Made by a program: the position numbers and the translations under genes. The notes under the pieces were generated by a model. The model made no database searches, had not been told where the DNA came from, and saw nothing but the letters and a program-made list of their open reading frames with translations. Below are positions 54,432 to 62,476 of a stretch of DNA of 64,000 nucleotides, one piece after another. Where the stretch lies: NCBI GenBank assembly GCA_034505795.1, contig JAPDQM010000001.1, positions 38,775 through 102,774 of the forward strand, given 5' to 3'. Position 1 is the stretch's first letter. Each line of letters opens with the position of its first letter. The stretch comes from Thermofontimicrobium_A sp034505795 (lineage in GTDB: Bacteria > Zhuqueibacterota > Zhuqueibacteria > Thermofontimicrobiales > Thermofontimicrobiaceae).

Positions 54432-55523
54432 TTATGGTTGTGCCTCTCGCTCAAGTTTTAAAATCAACTGCGCCGCTTCCAGCAGATCAGCCACCACAAA
54501 ATTTGGCTGAGCTGATAATTGCTCTGCTTCGGGCGACTTTTTGCTTCGAATTAAAATGGTTTTCATGCCGGCATTAATACCGGTTTCGATATCGACGGTG
54601 CTATCGCCGATGAAATAGCTGCGCGATAGATCGAGATTCAACTCCTGCTGGCCGCGCAGCACCAGGGCGATTTTGGGCTTGCGGCAGGGACAGTCCTCGA
54701 CTAGATTGTGAGGGCAAAAGTAAATCCTGTCGATCATAATGCCAGCTCGTGAAATCTGCGTTAGCATTTTTTTATTTACCCGATAAAAATCCTCTTTGGT
54801 GAAATAGCCCAGGCCAATGCCGCCCTGATTCGTAATGATCACTAATCGATAACCCATGTTCTGCAGCAGGAGCAATCCATCCAGAGCATGAGGCAAGAAT
54901 TCAAATCGCTCAGGCTCGCTGATATAACCGACATCCCGATTGATAGTCCCATCGCGATCCAGGAAAATGGCTGGTTTCATTTTAGGTGGGCGACGGTGTA
55001 CATGAACTGTTCGCGGCTGCTCCTCCACAAATTGATCGCCCCCTTGAGCGTTAGCCTGAATTTTTTGGATGATCGCGGTGGTGGAGATCGATTCCTGGAT
55101 GGGGATCAGACGAATTTCACCGCCAAATTGCTCCAGCACGTCTAGCGAAGTGAGCTGTGACGGCGAATAGTCGCCGGCTTTGAAATAGAGGTGAGGTTTC
55201 AGCAAGCGGATGTTTTGAGCATTGCGTCGCTCGTCGAATAGAAAAACAAAATCCACCGCAGCCAACGCTGCCACTGTCTTCATGCGTTGCGCTTCAGGAA
55301 TCAGTGGTCGATCCTGGCCTTTGTAGCTCCGAACAGAGCGATCGGAATTGATGCCCACAATCAGGCAATCGCATTGCATTCTGGCTTGCTCAAGATAATC
55401 CACATGGCCGGCATGCAATATATCGAACGCGCCAGAAGTGAAACCGATGACCAATCCGCGCTGGCGATAGTGGTCACAGATGGCGATCAATTGCTCTCGG
55501 GTCTTGATTTTGTCTTGAATCAT
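54432..55523 (-). CDS. Fusion of RfaE2-like nucleotidyltransferase and GmhB phosphatase
   Basis: A 363-residue two-domain protein. Residues 1-160 repeat the cytidylyltransferase-like fold with SGAFDILHAGHVDYLEQAR (HAGH kept; TNGC of the canonical motif is TSGA) and FKAGDYSPSQ. A linker of about 20 residues precedes a HAD domain (about 185-363) with DRDGTINRDVG, ITNQGGIGLG, a zinc-type CPHNLVEDCPC and GDSTVDIETG, as in GmhB (heptose 1,7-bisphosphate phosphatase). Start at 55523 is the Met immediately before the fold; upstream codons are out-of-frame overlap with gmhA. Unites two pathway steps in one chain. Confidence 0.85.
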   Translation of the reverse strand: MIQDKIKTREQLIAICDHYRQRGLVIGFTSGAFDILHAGHVDYLEQARMQCDCLIVGINSDRSVRSYKGQDRPLIPEAQRMKTVAALAAVDFVFLFDERRNAQNIRLLKPHLYFKAGDYSPSQLTSLDVLEQFGGEIRLIPIQESISTTAIIQKIQANAQGGDQFVEEQPRTVHVHRRPPKMKPAIFLDRDGTINRDVGYISEPERFEFLPHALDGLLLLQNMGYRLVIITNQGGIGLGYFTKEDFYRVNKKMLTQISRAGIMIDRIYFCPHNLVEDCPCRKPKIALVLRGQQELNLDLSRSYFIGDSTVDIETGINAGMKTILIRSKKSPEAEQLSAQPNFVVADLLEAAQLILKLEREAQP

Positions 55524-55620
55524 GGATAGCGGCTTATTATTCCCTTCGATTTCGGCGTGAGTGCATCGACGGCTAAGAATAGCTAATTTCGGCAGATGGT
55601 CAACTGGCCCATCTTCAGGT

Positions 55621-56325
55621 CTATTTTGTCGCTTTAAAATAGTGAGCCTCCACCATGGCGCAGAGGGCATGATAAACGATCTGATGCCACTCCTGGATGC
55701 GTTCAGTGGTTTGGGCTGGAACTCGAATGGCCACATCAGCCATGCGTGCCAGCTTGCCGCCGAGGTCACCGGTAAGGCCGATAGTGCCCATGCCGATCGC
55801 CTTCGCCGTCGTGATGGCATAGAGCACATTTTGCGCATTGCCCTTGGTGCTGATCCCGAGCAATACATCGCCAGGTCGGCCCAGCGCAAAGAGCTCCTGG
55901 GCATAGCCGATATATGGCACCGGAATATCATTTTCAATGGCGGATTTCAATGAACTGTTTAGGCCCAGTACAATGACTGGAAAACCATACTCCAGCGCAT
56001 CCGCCAAAACCTGTCCATCGGTCAGGTCGCGAAACTTACTTCGGTCATTGGGCGACAGATGGCGCTGGCGTTTGAATGATTTCGCCATTTCACCGGCAAT
56101 GTGCATGGCATCGGCAAAACTGCCGCCGTTGCCGCATAGCAGCAACTTGCCCCCGGCATCAAAACATTCGACAATTAGCCGATAGGCCCGAATCAGGTCG
56201 GGCATCACTGATTCGAATTCGGGATGACGTTCCATGGCCTCGATGACGATCTGGACGATATCGGGGTGTTGTTTTAAAAACTGCGCCACTTCCGCCGGTA
56301 ACTCAGTTTGGTTTTTGTTTGTCAT
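55621..56325 (-). CDS. gmhA: GmhA-like sedoheptulose 7-phosphate isomerase
   Basis: A 234-residue SIS-domain protein. CGNGGSFADAMHIAGEMAKSF matches the GmhA zinc/phosphate-binding region, with STKGNAQNVLYAI and LTGDLGGKLARMADV as the other SIS signatures. It isomerises sedoheptulose 7-phosphate to heptose 7-phosphate, the first step of ADP-heptose synthesis. Start at 56325 chosen as the Met closest to the conserved region; it lacks a clear ribosome site. Operon with the HAD gene upstream and the fusion downstream. Confidence 0.88.
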   Translation of the reverse strand: MTNKNQTELPAEVAQFLKQHPDIVQIVIEAMERHPEFESVMPDLIRAYRLIVECFDAGGKLLLCGNGGSFADAMHIAGEMAKSFKRQRHLSPNDRSKFRDLTDGQVLADALEYGFPVIVLGLNSSLKSAIENDIPVPYIGYAQELFALGRPGDVLLGISTKGNAQNVLYAITTAKAIGMGTIGLTGDLGGKLARMADVAIRVPAQTTERIQEWHQIVYHALCAMVEAHYFKATK

Positions 56326-56409
56326 AGGATTTGAGGAATGAGTTTTGGTATTTCGATTGAAATTTATGGTTTTTGAATCCAACGAACATTAACAATAGAT
56401 ATTTGGAAA

Positions 56410-57174
56410 TCAAGCCGAAGATTCTGCCTGCAGCTTGTTCACTGCCATTAGAATTGCAGTAAAATCTTCAGCCGTGGCATCGGGCATTTCGGAAGCATCC
56501 CGCGGCGGCATTTTTGAGGCGCTGGCTTTTTCCAGGCTTTGAAAATAGCGCCGCTCAAAATCGGACTGCGGCGCATAACCCTTCAGATGCAACGGCAAAC
56601 TCAGCCACAGCGTTTTGAGATGCAATGCCCGGGCCGGAACAATATCATTGTCGATCCGATCCCCAATCATCAAGGCCTTCTCGGGCACGCAGGCAGCTTG
56701 CTCCAGCGCCCATTGAAAAATAGCGGGATGCGGCTTGGAAACCCCTACTATCTGACTGATCCCATGGATTTGAAAATATTTCAGCAGATCATGATGTTCC
56801 AGCACTCCCATTACCTCGCGCGGCTGATTGGCGATGAGGCCAAGTTTGAAGCGGGACGCCAGCGATTGAATGATGGGGACAATGCCCGGAATGAGCGGGC
56901 TGAATTCCTGCCAATGTTCCGCCAGTGTCCGGCGAATTTTCAGGTCGACCTTGTGCCAGGTGCGGCGGTCCAAAAAAAGTTGGCCCACTGCTTCGTAATG
57001 CTTGCCGTTTCGCTCTACCAGAATGGAGTGTTCCCGAGCCTCTAACACTTCATCCAACGACACACGACGGCCGTTTTGCTGAATGGCCTGGTAGATTTCA
57101 TGATAAAAAAACGCCATCGCCGGGTCATCATTCAAAATCACATTGCCGATATCAAAAAAAATCCATTCGATCAT
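56410..57174 (-). CDS. HAD-superfamily phosphatase
   Basis: A 254-residue haloacid-dehalogenase hydrolase (subfamily IA-like). The nucleophile motif FFDIGNVILND (Asp), motif II LGLIANQPREV, and MIGDRIDNDIVPARALHLKTL for motif III/IV are clear. A cap domain separates them. It begins the heptose operon (84 bases before gmhA), so a sugar-phosphate substrate is likely. The enzyme is not GmhB, since that domain is in the fusion gene. Confidence 0.8.
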   Translation of the reverse strand: MIEWIFFDIGNVILNDDPAMAFFYHEIYQAIQQNGRRVSLDEVLEAREHSILVERNGKHYEAVGQLFLDRRTWHKVDLKIRRTLAEHWQEFSPLIPGIVPIIQSLASRFKLGLIANQPREVMGVLEHHDLLKYFQIHGISQIVGVSKPHPAIFQWALEQAACVPEKALMIGDRIDNDIVPARALHLKTLWLSLPLHLKGYAPQSDFERRYFQSLEKASASKMPPRDASEMPDATAEDFTAILMAVNKLQAESSA

Positions 57175-57785
57175 TGGTGTAAATTTTTCTCCAGGAAAAC
57201 TGATTTTCAAATTGGAATTTTGACCATTGTTGTTTTCTCAAGAAATCATGCTTCTCGCCTGAGTCCAACCAACAAGCCCACTGCCAACGATTGCCATTTT
57301 TCTTGGGTTACTTTGTTTAAACTGCGATGTGAGTGATTGGTTTCAGTTTTTGTCGGGCCAGGAGGCTGCAATATCATAATCAAAAAATGAGGCGTTCGAT
57401 CTCATTGAGGCTCATGCTGGGCTCAAACAACAATCAAGCCCCTCGATCGCCTGATGAGACAGGCGAGCCAAAATCCATCACAAATCGCTTGCTAAAATGG
57501 TTAAAAATGATTATGTTTATCGAAAGAGCGGGTTAAGGTCAATTCGCATTCATCTCATGGCCCAACTTTTAGCACCGATTTTGAATAATCACTGAAATTA
57601 TATCTTAGCTTTTTTTCCATGGGAGCTCCGCATTTGCGGTTATTGGAGTCGACTCAAGCAAGCTACAGTTTTGCCGGAAACAATGTGTTGAATAGGGACC
57701 TGTAAAATTAATCTATTTTAATCCGCGAAATTTTCAGTATGGATTTTTTAATGGATAAATTTTTTAATCGGGAAAGGAGTCATTA
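57175..57785. other. Intergenic region before the second UroD-like gene
   Basis: A 611-base divergent region. A 7-base hairpin (TCGCCTG/CAGGCGA) sits near 57449-57468 without U-tract. A 67-codon frame around 57333 has no ribosome site and an improbable composition. Promoters for both flanking operons must lie here, but no strong match is seen. Confidence 0.4.
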
Positions 57786-59009
57786 ATGAATTCAAGAGAA
57801 CGCGTACTGGCAGCGCTAAATCATCAAGAATCAGATCGCGTGCCGATCGATCTCTCTGGGCACCGTTCGTCCGGCATTGCGGCTATGGTCTATCCGAGAT
57901 TACGAGCTTATCTGGGGTTGCCACAGCGGCCAGTGCGAGTGTATGATCCAGTGCAGCAATTGGCCATCGTTGACGAGGATGTGCTGGACTATTTCGGCGT
58001 GGATACGATCGAACTGGGACGAGCCTTTGCTTTGAGCGATGCGGATTGGCGGGATTGGGTATTGCCCGATGGCACGCCGTGCCAGATGCCAAAATGGGCG
58101 CTGCCCGAGAGGGAGACAAATCGCTGGGTGCTGCGTTCTACTGATGGTCGTATTATCGCCCAGATGCCCGACGGCGCGCTCTATTTTGAACAAACCTATT
58201 TTCCATTTTATGAAAAAGACGATCTGGACGCCATTCCTTCAGCCATGGCGCAAGGCATGTGGACGGCGATTGCCTCACCACCGGGACCGCTGATCGAAGG
58301 CGCGGATGGCGATGAGCTCCTGGTCGAAGGTGCTCAGCGTTTGCGCAGCCAAACCGACCGTGCGATTTTGGGGTTGTTTGGTGGCAATCTGCTGGAAACA
58401 GGACAGTTCCTGTATCGCAATGATCGCTTCTTCGAATTGCTGGCAGCAGAACCGTCACGGGCTCATGCCTTTCTAGATCGAATTGTGGAGATGCACCTTA
58501 AAAACCTGGAACATTTCCTGGGACTGGTGGGCGAGTATATCGATATCATTTTGTTCGGAGACGATCTGGGGATGCAAACGGGCCCGCAGATTTCGCCAAC
58601 GATGTATCGCGAGTTTTTCAAGCCCCGGCATCAAATGATGTGGCAACGCGCCAAGCAATTGGCCGATGTTAAAGTGATGCTGCATTGCTGCGGTGGTGTG
58701 CGTGAACTTTTGCCCGATCTTATTGACGCAGGATTGGATGCTATCAATCCGGTGCAGATTTCCTGTCGGGGGATGGCAGCGGCGGAGTTAAAAAAAGAAT
58801 TTGGCAAAGACATCACGTTTTGGGGCGGCGGCTGTGATACGCAGCAGATATTGCCTTATGGCACACCCGATCAGGTACAGGAACATGTCCGGCAGCAGGT
58901 CGCCATCTGGAAACCCGGCGGCGGTTTTGTGTTCCAGCAGGTTCACAATATCCTGGCCAATGTCCCGGCGGGGAACGTCGTGGCCATGCTGGAGGCGGTG
59001 AATGGATAA
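57786..59009 (+). CDS. Second uroporphyrinogen decarboxylase-like protein
   Basis: A 407-residue UroD-superfamily protein. AAAGGAG is 7 bases before the ATG. N-terminal SRERVLAALNHQESDRVPIDLSG, DIILFGDDLGMQTGPQISP and MLHCCGGVRELLPDLIDAG define the catabolic UroD/MtaA branch; the H-C-C-G-G segment could bind a metal or corrinoid protein. It differs clearly from the copy at 37207. As a monocistronic gene its substrate is unknown; methyl transfer from a methoxylated compound is the usual proposal for such genes. Confidence 0.85.
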   Translation: MNSRERVLAALNHQESDRVPIDLSGHRSSGIAAMVYPRLRAYLGLPQRPVRVYDPVQQLAIVDEDVLDYFGVDTIELGRAFALSDADWRDWVLPDGTPCQMPKWALPERETNRWVLRSTDGRIIAQMPDGALYFEQTYFPFYEKDDLDAIPSAMAQGMWTAIASPPGPLIEGADGDELLVEGAQRLRSQTDRAILGLFGGNLLETGQFLYRNDRFFELLAAEPSRAHAFLDRIVEMHLKNLEHFLGLVGEYIDIILFGDDLGMQTGPQISPTMYREFFKPRHQMMWQRAKQLADVKVMLHCCGGVRELLPDLIDAGLDAINPVQISCRGMAAAELKKEFGKDITFWGGGCDTQQILPYGTPDQVQEHVRQQVAIWKPGGGFVFQQVHNILANVPAGNVVAMLEAVNG

Positions 59010-59250
59010 AAGTGAGCAAGGCCTGAAAACGAGTCTTTTACTAAACTAATTGAGTGCACCCAAAACTGCTAATTTAGCCATTCCCCGAATGGTCATTGTC
59101 GGTAATCTAAGCGAACTTGTAGAATAAAATTTTGAGCATAATTCCCAAAACCCATTTCTGTGCAATTTCAATTCCGTGGAAGCAATTTGGTGGATAAGAT
59201 TATGACCAAAATCGCTGAATGAAATGCTTACGCATTAACATCGCATCGCT

Positions 59251-62200
59251 TTATCGCTTGTTAAAGCTGGTCAATACCGCCCGCATTAACTCATCGCGCC
59301 AGTTTTCATCCACAATGGTCTCGAACGGAAATCCCAGCACGATCACGGAATAATCTTTTCCCAGATACGCCGTAGCCGCACTGAACCGATTTTCAGCGTA
59401 TCTTAAAATTGTCTTTGCACCCTTAGCAGGATCGATGGCGTCCGGCGATTCGACTGCGTACAACTCCGGGCGATATTCCTTATTGAACTGAAAAATTTCG
59501 CTCGATTGGATGAAGGATGAATCCACTGAATACACTTTTCCCATAACCGCCGCATGATGTGTCTGCCAATCGATCTTGAGAACTTCTTTGGCAAATTTGA
59601 GATCGTTCTTAGTCGTATCTTTGTTTCCTGCCAGCTCACTGCCGATGTAAGCCCCGGATAACAATAATTTGCCCCCAGCTTCCAGAAACGCCAGGATGTT
59701 GGCCTTGAATTTTTCAGGAAAGGCCCGGAAATTTTCATTGATTCTCAAATGTGGATTGTTTTCCTGGTTCATCCTGGAACCAACCAGGGCTTTCTCCTCA
59801 CCCAAAATTAGGTCAATAATGCGATAATTTTTCAGATCGACCTGGCCGTCCCACACCGCTTCGTCGCTGGAACTAACGAACGAGTGGCCGCAGGCCCGGA
59901 TGGCCGAGCCGTGAATGAACGGATAGTCGAAGCAATTACCAGCGATCAGCCGAGTTTCGTAATTGGCGGAGCTGGCGCCATGGCCTGGTGCATCGTTGGT
60001 GCGAAATTTGGATTGGGGATCGAAATCGAATTGCGTGCCGGTGAGATTGAAGGTGAATTTATCGGCCACGCCGGGATCGAGGAAATTGGCAAAACCCTTG
60101 AAATTCGGCTCGTCGATGTATTCGGGCGGAGCAATGCGGTCGAAGCCGTTGATGATCAATATCGGAGTGCGGCTGCTATTCTGCCAGCAGACCGATAGAA
60201 TTTCCGAGGGGAAGCTCTCGCCACCGCTATTAACCGCCGAAACTTTGAAGCTGTAAATGACTCCTGGCTTCAAACCTTTTTGGGTGAATTGAGTTGTATC
60301 CACCAGCGTGCCATTATCGAATCCACCGGCATCCGTTCGAGTGTAGATGACATATTTCTCTGGCACTGCACCTGGCTCCAGCGGATCGAGCACCGGCTGC
60401 CAGCGCAACGTCACTTCTGCGGAATCCGAAAAGACGGCTTGAAAATGAGAAATCGGGAGCGGTTGAACAGTATAGTGAAAACGATATTGCGTGGCCAGGA
60501 ATTTCAACATGCCCTTGTAAATGGCGCGGGCGACATCAAAGCGAAACATGGGGGACAGGGCATATTGCATGTCGGTAAAATTTTGATGCGACAGCAATTC
60601 TAACAGACACGCAGGCACATTGGGTCGCCAGGCCTCGCTGTAATTGGCATCCCGAAGGTCGCGGCGCGTCCAATCCGCACGATATTTCTGCCGAATATCC
60701 TCTACGATCTGGGTTTGCAAAATATCGCCCAGGTCGCGATTGGCCAGTCGGGACATGCCATCGGGGAAGACCTCCAGCGTTTCTGCATCGGTGATGGAAT
60801 AGATCATCAACGTGCCGATGGTGCTGTCGGGCACAATGCCGGCATCGGTGTGAAACGCCAGCGATAGATCGATAGGAATGCTCAACCCCTCAACATGCCG
60901 ATTTTTATTGGGACCGAACGGACGGCCTTTGAGATAATTGACATACTCGCCCCGGGACTGGTAATCGTCATTGTAATCGGTGGTGTCCTTATTTAGATGA
61001 TAGACCAATGTGTCAGGCATGCCAGCAAATTGCAAGTAATAGCGAGCGCCTTCGGCGAAACGAGGATAGCCGCTGATGGTCCCGCCCCGTACAATATCGC
61101 CCATGCCGCCGCCAAAACGCGCCGCATCGGCCGTTACAATTTTGCCCGGGAATTGGCTCTGATTGGTGAGCACCACTTTGCCCGAATCCGGATGGCGCCC
61201 CTGGCTGAACCGGAACTGCCCCAGATAAATCCAGGTGCTGCCGCTCATCTGCTGATTGACCAGAAACTCGGTCCTGCCGCCGCAGTGATAGACGATGTAA
61301 TGGGCATCGGGAATGTTATCGGCAGAATGATGATAGGAAATATAAACGCCATAGTCGCCCGTTGCTGGGATGTCAGGAATCCACTCCACCTGTGCCGAAT
61401 TGATCGAATCGGCTCGGCAGAACCGATAGCTCCCCTGCAAAAACAGATTGACATTGGCGGGATAGGGGGGAGCTCCGACGGCAAAGCCGGGGCCATCGCC
61501 ATTATGCCACCTTACCGTTTCGATCTCTCGATATTGGCCATCCCTCGCGGGCGAATCGTTGTCCACGATCACCATCTCGGTCTGTACGTCCCGCTCCCGG
61601 GGCAGAAATACATTCGCCCCTGCATTTTCCAGCATGGGCACCAGATACGGGATCACGAACGACATGGGCAACAGGTCTTCCACCGTATTGAACAACCGAG
61701 GCCGCATCCACTCCCAGCGATCTTTGGCTCTTGAATAATAGAAACCATGGCTGTGCCACAGCGCAATATTCCGATTGAACAAGCCCTGAGTCGGGCGCCA
61801 CGCTTGCTGATCGAGGCGCTGCACGATGGGCGGCGTCAGCCGATCTTTCTCCTTTGGCAATCGGGAATGATCGAATTGCGAGCTATCGGGCCGATAGAAA
61901 TTGGGAATCAGCGTTTCAATAGGTCGGTTGAGCGAATAAAGTTGGAGATTGAATTTTTTGAAATTTTTGCCCAAATATTTCTTGAACAAATCATAGATCG
62001 GCGGCACAGTCTCGGGCCGAAATGCCTGAAAGGAAAACGGCTTTGAAAGATAAATTTTCAATTGACGCCTGGCCAGATCCACTCTGGCCGAATCGACCTT
62101 TGATTGCCTGGGGATCGGGCCCTGAAAATTCCGGGACATGTTCTCTTTGACGCATTTTTCCGCCCGCTGAATGGCCTCCAGCGCCAGCTTTTTTTCCTGT

Positions 62201-62307
62201 TGGATACTTGCTTCCGGTGGCTGGCGATAAATTCGGGCACAATTAGAGATAAATAAAACGATGAGCAGCAGCATTAGCCAGAAAGTTCGGCACTGGTTCA
62301 CGATCAT
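59251..62307 (-). CDS. Amidase_3-type lipoprotein with inserted golvesin-like domain and Fn3
   Basis: An exported protein of about 1018 residues; the frame extends to 62349, but the lipoprotein signal (LFISNC) fits a start at 62307, while a Met at 62337 has the better ribosome site. Numbered from 62349: LWHSHG (His199/201), NTVED (Glu224), FHTDAG (His500) and PACLLELLSH (Glu584) reproduce the N-acetylmuramoyl-L-alanine amidase zinc and catalytic residues. Between about 260 and 415 a golvesin-C-like beta domain (VDNDSPARDG ... ADAARFGGGMG) is inserted in the amidase fold. Residues about 635-725 are Fn3-like, and the rest resembles a GATase/DJ-1-like tail. Likely periplasmic or surface peptidoglycan enzyme; related Bacteroidetes proteins are often mislabelled xanthan lyase. 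Confidence 0.75.
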   Translation of the reverse strand: MIVNQCRTFWLMLLLIVLFISNCARIYRQPPEASIQQEKKLALEAIQRAEKCVKENMSRNFQGPIPRQSKVDSARVDLARRQLKIYLSKPFSFQAFRPETVPPIYDLFKKYLGKNFKKFNLQLYSLNRPIETLIPNFYRPDSSQFDHSRLPKEKDRLTPPIVQRLDQQAWRPTQGLFNRNIALWHSHGFYYSRAKDRWEWMRPRLFNTVEDLLPMSFVIPYLVPMLENAGANVFLPRERDVQTEMVIVDNDSPARDGQYREIETVRWHNGDGPGFAVGAPPYPANVNLFLQGSYRFCRADSINSAQVEWIPDIPATGDYGVYISYHHSADNIPDAHYIVYHCGGRTEFLVNQQMSGSTWIYLGQFRFSQGRHPDSGKVVLTNQSQFPGKIVTADAARFGGGMGDIVRGGTISGYPRFAEGARYYLQFAGMPDTLVYHLNKDTTDYNDDYQSRGEYVNYLKGRPFGPNKNRHVEGLSIPIDLSLAFHTDAGIVPDSTIGTLMIYSITDAETLEVFPDGMSRLANRDLGDILQTQIVEDIRQKYRADWTRRDLRDANYSEAWRPNVPACLLELLSHQNFTDMQYALSPMFRFDVARAIYKGMLKFLATQYRFHYTVQPLPISHFQAVFSDSAEVTLRWQPVLDPLEPGAVPEKYVIYTRTDAGGFDNGTLVDTTQFTQKGLKPGVIYSFKVSAVNSGGESFPSEILSVCWQNSSRTPILIINGFDRIAPPEYIDEPNFKGFANFLDPGVADKFTFNLTGTQFDFDPQSKFRTNDAPGHGASSANYETRLIAGNCFDYPFIHGSAIRACGHSFVSSSDEAVWDGQVDLKNYRIIDLILGEEKALVGSRMNQENNPHLRINENFRAFPEKFKANILAFLEAGGKLLLSGAYIGSELAGNKDTTKNDLKFAKEVLKIDWQTHHAAVMGKVYSVDSSFIQSSEIFQFNKEYRPELYAVESPDAIDPAKGAKTILRYAENRFSAATAYLGKDYSVIVLGFPFETIVDENWRDELMRAVLTSFNKR

Positions 62308-62476
62308 TCCCTCATTCATTTGGTTGGTAAGCAGCATGAGGCTTTCCATTTTCCCGCAGTTTGAGTAACATATTTAAATTTTAGTTAATAAGCAAGCGAA
62401 ATTTTTAGCTTGAACAATTGCAAATAATTTTAGAAAAGCCTGAAAGTGACGCTGTCCACGCAGATGCGGAGTAGCT

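Noticed and set aside
55524..55937. N-terminal extension of the nucleotidyltransferase-GmhB fusion
   Set aside because: The 138 extra codons overlap gmhA in another frame and have no conserved content.
57333..57536. 67-codon plus-strand frame in the 611-base intergenic region
   Set aside because: No ribosome site, unusual composition and no recognisable motif.
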